From Brachionus plicatilis (Eukaryota > Rotifera > Eurotatoria > Ploima > Brachionidae): a DNA stretch of 64,000 nt. The position numbers and the translations under genes are program-made. The notes below the pieces were generated by a model. It saw only the letters and a program-made list of their open reading frames with translations, was not told the DNA's origin and ran no database searches. Below are positions 59,401-64,000 of the stretch, one piece after another (position 1 is the stretch's first letter; the number at the start of each line of letters is the position of its first letter). The stretch spans positions 192,936 to 256,935 of the forward strand of contig QEOQ01000508.1 of the NCBI GenBank assembly GCA_010279815.1. The letters run 5' to 3'.

Positions 59401-62400
59401 AAAAAAAAAAAAGCTAAATTTTTTTTTGTTATCATTACCATGAACACATTCTGTCAAATTAGCTATAAAAATATTTATTGGTCTGACTTAGTTATAGATA
59501 ATTTAATAATTTCACATAATTTTTTTAATATCAACACCATAAACTATGATTTGAAGCACCAGTCTGTTGTTATATATTCTATCTAAAAATGACTTAACAT
59601 TTTTTTTAACCAGATTCAAAATTTTTCTTTCAATTCTTTAAAATTTGAAGTAAACAAATAAATTTTAGATTCAAAAAATCAAAAAAACACTTACATTATT
59701 ATCCCAAACAAGATAGTCAGGTATGACAAAGGGAAAAGGTATTGTTCCAGTATTCGACGAATTGCCATTTCCATTATTTAAAGAGCTTGTTTGAAAAAAA
59801 TCATTCGAATTTATGAGTATATTTTTGTTAGAGCTTAAAGTTGTGTTATTATTTTTGTCATTTGAGGCAAAGTCGGTGTTCAATTGATTTATTGATTCTT
59901 TTAGTTTGTCATTTAACGAGTCTAAATTAAACTGAAAGCGGTCTTTGTAGCTGTTTAATTTGCAAGAAAACCGCTTCGAGCTTGTAGAATCGTAGTCGAA
60001 TTGAGAAGTGGCTTTGATCAGGCTCATACTCTTTGGCACATAAGTATCTTTTCCGTTTTGATTCAGACATGATAGGCGAAAGTTCTGATTAGATGAAATT
60101 CGGTGATTGCGCTCAAAGTAATCATCCCAATCAAATACTGTTTTTAAAACACTCGATTGACCTTCTACTCGAGGACCTGTTTTTCTTATTTTAGCCCTGA
60201 ATGGTCTCTCTTCACCTTTTTCAACTGAGGCATCATTTTTTCTCCCACTCTGCTCGCTGCTTATCAATACTTCATTTAAATTTTTGGTCTTACTGGCTTC
60301 CAAAAACTTAAACTCATATGTTGTGTACAGACTGGCCTTGAATTTTTCCGGCAATGCACTCAGCGTAAATTGGTTCTTAAGATCGCTGGTAAACGATTGC
60401 CAAGTTATGAAGACATGTTCTTTGTCTTGATTTATATTCTTGAGTTCGTCGTAGAATTTGATGCGGTTGGCTTTTTTTTGATTGTGGTCGAGTGGTTGAA
60501 GGTATAAGGGCCGACTGCGGGACACATGTTTTACGCGTGGACCTTTAAGTGGACGATCATCGTAATTTAAATCAACAGACTCATTTAAAACATCTGCAGG
60601 CTTGTTTTCTTTGTCAACTAATATTTTCGGTGGTTCTACTGGTTTTCTGACTGGTTTTTCGGCAATTTTAGGAACTACTGGCGCAGATGTCCGCACTGAG
60701 CTAGGCTCATTCTTATTCAAGTCTAGCCTAGTCTTCCACAGCATCGTTTTTTTAGATGATGAGTTTACGTATATGACACGGTTATTTACAAATTGAACTA
60801 AGTACTTTTGAAGTCTGTTAAGACTCGGCAAAGTGTCTAGAATAAGACTGAAATGACAAAATCGGCAGTAGATTTTGTCCGGATCTTGGGCTTGTAAGGT
60901 GGTGTTATTCAAACGCTTGAATTTACATCGCTCTAAAAAATGTTTATTTAGAATAGATTTATTTGTTATTTTTTTTTCAAAATTTAGTATCTTAAAAGCT
61001 GATGTGATTTTTACTGAAGTTAAGTAAGTGTTTGAATTGTTTAAATTAATATATTGACACAAATTTAATTAAGCTGGTCTAAAGAATGTAATTTAAAATA
61101 ATTAAAATTAATAATTGTCAACATACTATGTGTATTATCGCAAAAATTAGCTGTTCAAAATTATATTTAAAGGATGTGAGACAGTCTAGTTCGAAAACTT
61201 GAAAATAATAAAAACGATTTTTTTCTAATTCTAATACAGTATTGATTTGACACGATGTTTTAGGAAAATTATGTTTACGCAAAATTATGAAAACTTACCA
61301 AAATAAATACTTTTAACAATTTACGAAATTTTTCTAAAAAATTCGCAAATTTACGTAAAACTATCATAATTTCTCCATTTTTACGCTAATCGTAAAAGGC
61401 CCGACAAAAGTATTCTTTTTGTTTTGGAATATTTAAATCTTGTTCGATAAAAAGAATTTATTTTTCTGTAAAACAATTATACGTAAAATTGCGTAATTTT
61501 TGGTAAATTCACATTTTTTCCCAGTAAAAAATGGAAAAAAAAAAGTTGAATTACTAAAAGTGATAGCAAAATTATAACTTTTTTGTTTGTAATTTTATTT
61601 ATTATAAATTCAAAGTTCAAAAAGTAAACAGTTTGTTTTACCTTGGTTTACCGACTGGCGATCATGTTTTTAAAGAAAATTATTGAAAAATTTTAAAAAG
61701 TGCAAAAAGTTCTATACTCCTTAAATGGAGTTGGTTGTAGAGCATTTGGTCTAGAACCTAAAATCTTAGCTAGACTGTATAGTATATATTGTCAGCCAAT
61801 TTTTAATTATGGCATAAAAATTTGTCATATAAAAAAAAAGTAAGCTTATAATTTATGATAAATGACAAGCCTGTATTATTGAACGTAACATTGGATTCTC
61901 AAAATTCACGAAAAATACTGCTTTGTTGGAGGCTTTAAAAATCAAATCAATAAGCAGAAATTATTACAACTCTAAGATCCATTTTTACCATCAAATAAAA
62001 AAGCTTAATCCAATGGACGAATGATCATCATATTTAAACCCCTATTATAATAAATTTAAATGCTCTGAAGGCTCATTTATCAAACAAATAAAAGACGTTG
62101 GTAAAATAATTGACTTAGATCCTTTAACTGAAGATGGTAAAGTTTGTATGGATGCACTAGATCAATTTTATGTGTCAAAAATCACTCAAATAGACAAAGC
62201 TCAACTCTATAGAAAAATTGTACATTTATGTGACTTGTTCTGTAAAGATCAAGTAAATTGTAAATACTACAAAGATATTTTAAACGATGTGCTGAATAAA
62301 TGAGCAGCTTAAATAATTTAATCTTAGCTTTTTATTTTTTTTTAAGTCGCCTATGAGGTGCAGTATAAATTATAAATAAATTCTGCCAGTTATTTCTTTA

Positions 62401-63268
62401 ATAAAAAATAAAATTTATCTTTTGCATTCAAAAAAGCTTAAATTATTGATAAACATTCAGACCCTAAAATCTCTCAAATATTAACAGTTATTTTTCATAG
62501 AAAGTTTTGTGTTAATTAAAAAAATGAAAATAGTTGACATAAATTTACTTACGATTAGGTCCTCGATTATTATCTTTGCAGACAAACATGTGGTGTTTGA
62601 TGAGAGACACATGGGCGAAATTGCGACAATGGTAACAAATTGAATGATTTTCAATGTGCGTCTTTGACTTGAAGCTACAAAATTCGCATTTTGTTGAAGT
62701 ATCTGAGTGACAAAACAAAAAATTTAAATAAAATATTTTATTAAATTAGCAATATGTAAATACCTAATTGTTTGAGTCGGAAAAACTCGGCTGGTCTCCA
62801 TTTACCATGAACTATGTATTTGTTATAATCAGACCTATTTAGTTCGATTTGTTTTCCCTGTATTAAATACTGATTAGTGGTGAGGTCTTGGTCTAACTCG
62901 TCTGCTTCGTCATTGCTCTCGTTAGACTCGTCGTTCGAGTTTTCATTCGATTCATTGACTTGGGCACTTGAGTTTTCAGCGACATCAGTCGGCTGTTTGT
63001 TCAAACGCCTATTTTGAATACGCAATCGTTGACTACGCGATAAATGCGTAAATTTGTATCGTTTCTTTCGGGTGGATTTTTTTTTGGCATCCAACTTTTT
63101 GTCAGAACCGTCCATGTGAACAAAATCTGACGCAATTTTGGACGAGTCTGGCTCATTTAGATAGTCTTTGATTTTATCGAGGCCCAAGTTATCGATTAGA
63201 TCCAACTCGTTGCGAACGCTGGTGTCCATGTCAAATTCATTTTGAGAACTATTTGTTTCATTACTCAT
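50485..63268 (-). CDS. Trithorax/KMT2A-B-type histone H3K4 methyltransferase
   Basis: Nuclear chromatin regulator. Exons: 63268-62764, 62702-62553, 60932-59695, 58640-58524, 58476-58333, 58283-58058, 58004-57870, 57820-56829, 54709-52819, 51386-51184, 51126-50485; phases sum to 2080 aa, compact for the family (human KMT2A is nearly 4000). Domains: basic N-terminus; degenerate CXXC-like cysteine cluster (about 172-225); PHD1-3 (about 655-850, e.g. CFLCGSTPENDNK, FCYKCGDSYHFDCL, CRTCLNYFHYHC); weak bromodomain-position region; extended PHD split over exons 8-9 (CRECMACRLIGDDD, then ICSYCKRDGATITC); FYRN (CSRLFWSTNELGKKCIYKC, about 1300); FYRC (exons 9-10); Win-like motif NCARTQ; SET (about 1943-2062) with RSPIHGRGLF, RFINHSCDPNC and GEELTYDYKFP; post-SET CLCKSSRCRKYLN. 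FYRN and FYRC are far apart, as in taspase-cleaved KMT2A/B; no taspase site was identified. Confidence 0.94.
51387..52818 (-). other. KMT2 intron 9, unassigned
   Basis: A 1.4-kb intron separating the two halves of FYRC. A patch at about 51800-52330 is less AT-rich than usual for introns here (e.g. gcgtcttctagcgttgacgc) and may be an old insertion, but no protein motif could be read in any frame. Confidence 0.35.
55610..55799. repeat. TAAGTCA-rich inverted repeat in KMT2 intron
   Basis: Left side tgtaagtcacagttttaagt; right end ttgacttgacttaagatttg then gacttaaaaacaactctg. Arms are inverted; the right terminus is the reverse complement of the repeat end at 22227. The middle (ctaactaggccgccacaata) is unrelated. 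Non-coding. Confidence 0.55.
56018..56767. repeat. 750-bp foldback element with ~190-bp arms in KMT2 intron
   Basis: Left arm 56018-56213 and right arm 56575-56767 are near-perfect inverted repeats, from aaaggacattttgaacctga through gtcctctttgggtactaggg and gccggaagttgaccaactca. The loop is about 360 bp without coding sequence. It ends about 60 bp from the donor of exon 8 (56829), inside the intron that splits the extended PHD finger. Confidence 0.85.
58930..58995 (+). repeat. LINE/SINE-like 3' tail
   Basis: atctgtgccgagctaaagct followed by an A-rich aataaaaataaaaatg tail. Same layout as the tails near 15810 (plus) and 33915-33975 (minus): a gagct hairpin then an A/T-rich tail. In intron 3 of KMT2. 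Confidence 0.45.
61690..62335 (+). pseudogene. LINE 3' fragment in KMT2 intron 2
   Basis: Plus-strand broken frame: LNGVGCRAFGLEPKILARLY, SIYCQPIFNYGIKICH, later SSYLNPYYNKFKCSEGSFI and DLDPLTEDGKVCMDALDQFY up to a stop near 62300. The order CQPIFNYG... matches the post-RT segment of non-LTR retrotransposons. Frameshifts and a stop at about 62022 show decay. It lies antisense inside the KMT2 intron between exons 2 and 3. Confidence 0.65.
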
Positions 63269-63336
63269 TGTGAAATGCTATCGATTCAATCTCCAATTCT
63301 CATGCTAAATAAATTATTTGTAAGGTTTTGTAAATT

Positions 63337-63558
63337 TTGTTCTTTAAGATTAACTTTGTTTTGTTCGTTATGAAGAGAGAGAGAGTAAATATTATTATGA
63401 TGTATCTCACGGCCGTGAGTTTTTGCGATCTGTTCTGTGTTCATTTTCCAAAATTCATGCTAAATTATGATTCTAAGCGCATCTTGACACAAATATTGTC
63501 TTACGGCTGTAAATACTTGCAAACAAGCTATTCAAATGGCAAATCGATCATCTATTAG
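63337..63558 (+). pseudogene. GPCR-like fragment (TM1 end to TM3 start)
   Basis: The frame NFVLFVMKRERVNIIMMYLT then AVSFCDLFCVHFPKFMLNY and YGCKYLQ resembles rhodopsin-family receptors: the end of TM1, the short basic first intracellular loop, LxxxxFCDLF of TM2 (the conserved Asp), and the GCK at the start of TM3. Codon use is less AT-biased than the flanks. It runs into a stop at 63556 before TM3 is complete and no continuation was found, so it is a fragment, or a single exon of a gene extending beyond it. It lies 70 bp from the KMT2 start, on the opposite strand. Confidence 0.4.
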
Positions 63559-64000
63559 AAGAGTATAAAATTAAACAACGGTCTTGAAAAAGCCTCGGAA
63601 TTAGGATAGGACAAAAAAGATTGTCTAAATGATTTTTAACCTTCGAAGAAACTCGAAGAAAAATTTTCAAAATTCAATTTTATATAGGAACACATTATAG
63701 AAAAAATTAACAAAACTTATAATATCAACATATCTCAAAATAAATAAATTTTAACTAAAATAAATTTTTTTAATTCCAATAATGAATTTCAAACCTAAGC
63801 GTGAGCCTAATTTTAAGTTTAAATTTATATTAATTTATTTTTAAATATTGAAGATTTTGAGGCTAGAAATTTTGTTTTATCTTGGAAAACTTTAATTCTA
63901 TTACTTGTTTCTAAATTGAATATTCAATAACTATTCTTACTTGCTCAAGCATTAAATGTAGACTTTGACTTAGCTTATTAAATTCCGTTTGTATATGCTT
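63559..64000. other. AT-rich end of window
   Basis: No gene or repeat pair recognised after the GPCR-like fragment. A continuing GPCR exon (TM3 onward) was looked for on the plus strand and not seen. Confidence 0.35.

Noticed and set aside
1..64000. CRISPR arrays, tRNA or rRNA genes, bacterial operons
   Set aside because: No regularly spaced direct repeats, no tRNA-like consensus boxes and no rRNA segments were seen; gene structure is eukaryotic throughout.

Overview
The window is metazoan nuclear DNA: very AT-rich, with intron-containing genes (canonical GT..AG, many introns only about 50 nt) and animal-specific families (nicotinic receptor subunit, trithorax/KMT2 with FYRN-FYRC-SET, ATG14, WDR26, DPP8/9, CFAP161). 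The base composition, tiny introns, and mix of Merlin, hAT, Tc1/mariner, MULE and LINE relics would fit a small invertebrate such as a monogonont rotifer. That placement is inference; no species-specific marker was read.

Layout. 1-4.0 kb: AT-rich DNA with several terminal-inverted-repeat elements, one with a perfect 8-bp target duplication. 4.0-7.8 kb (minus): complete 7-exon nicotinic acetylcholine receptor alpha-type subunit with foldback elements in two introns. 10.1-15.6 kb (minus): DPP8/9-like serine peptidase followed only 107 bp later by a CFAP161-like axonemal protein, an operon-like spacing. 18.2-24.8 kb (plus): copy A of an unrecognised membrane-protein gene with repeated acidic cassette exons; its large intron holds a Tc1/mariner relic, which itself holds a MULE with an Ulp1-like protease, followed by a LINE tail. 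25-35 kb: a transposon graveyard (two hAT relics, a Merlin-like transposase, a composite TIR element, LINE pieces). 35.3-38.9 kb (plus): copy B of the cassette-exon gene, broken by two stop codons. 39.3-41.9 kb (plus): ATG14/Barkor. 43.4-47.7 kb (minus): WDR26. 50.5-63.3 kb (minus): an 11-exon trithorax/KMT2A/B-type histone H3K4 methyltransferase whose CXXC region looks degenerate. 63.3-63.6 kb (plus): a GPCR-like fragment next to the KMT2 start.

Exon models were built by hand from reading frames, splice signals and family homology; exon phases were checked for additive consistency in the nAChR, DPP8/9, WDR26, ATG14, KMT2 and cassette-gene copy A models. The host genes are ordinary conserved animal genes with no evident shared pathway. 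The unusual content is the duplicated cassette-exon gene, the nested transposons, the recurrent foldback elements inside introns, and two local duplications (within DPP8/9 and beside the SET exon).
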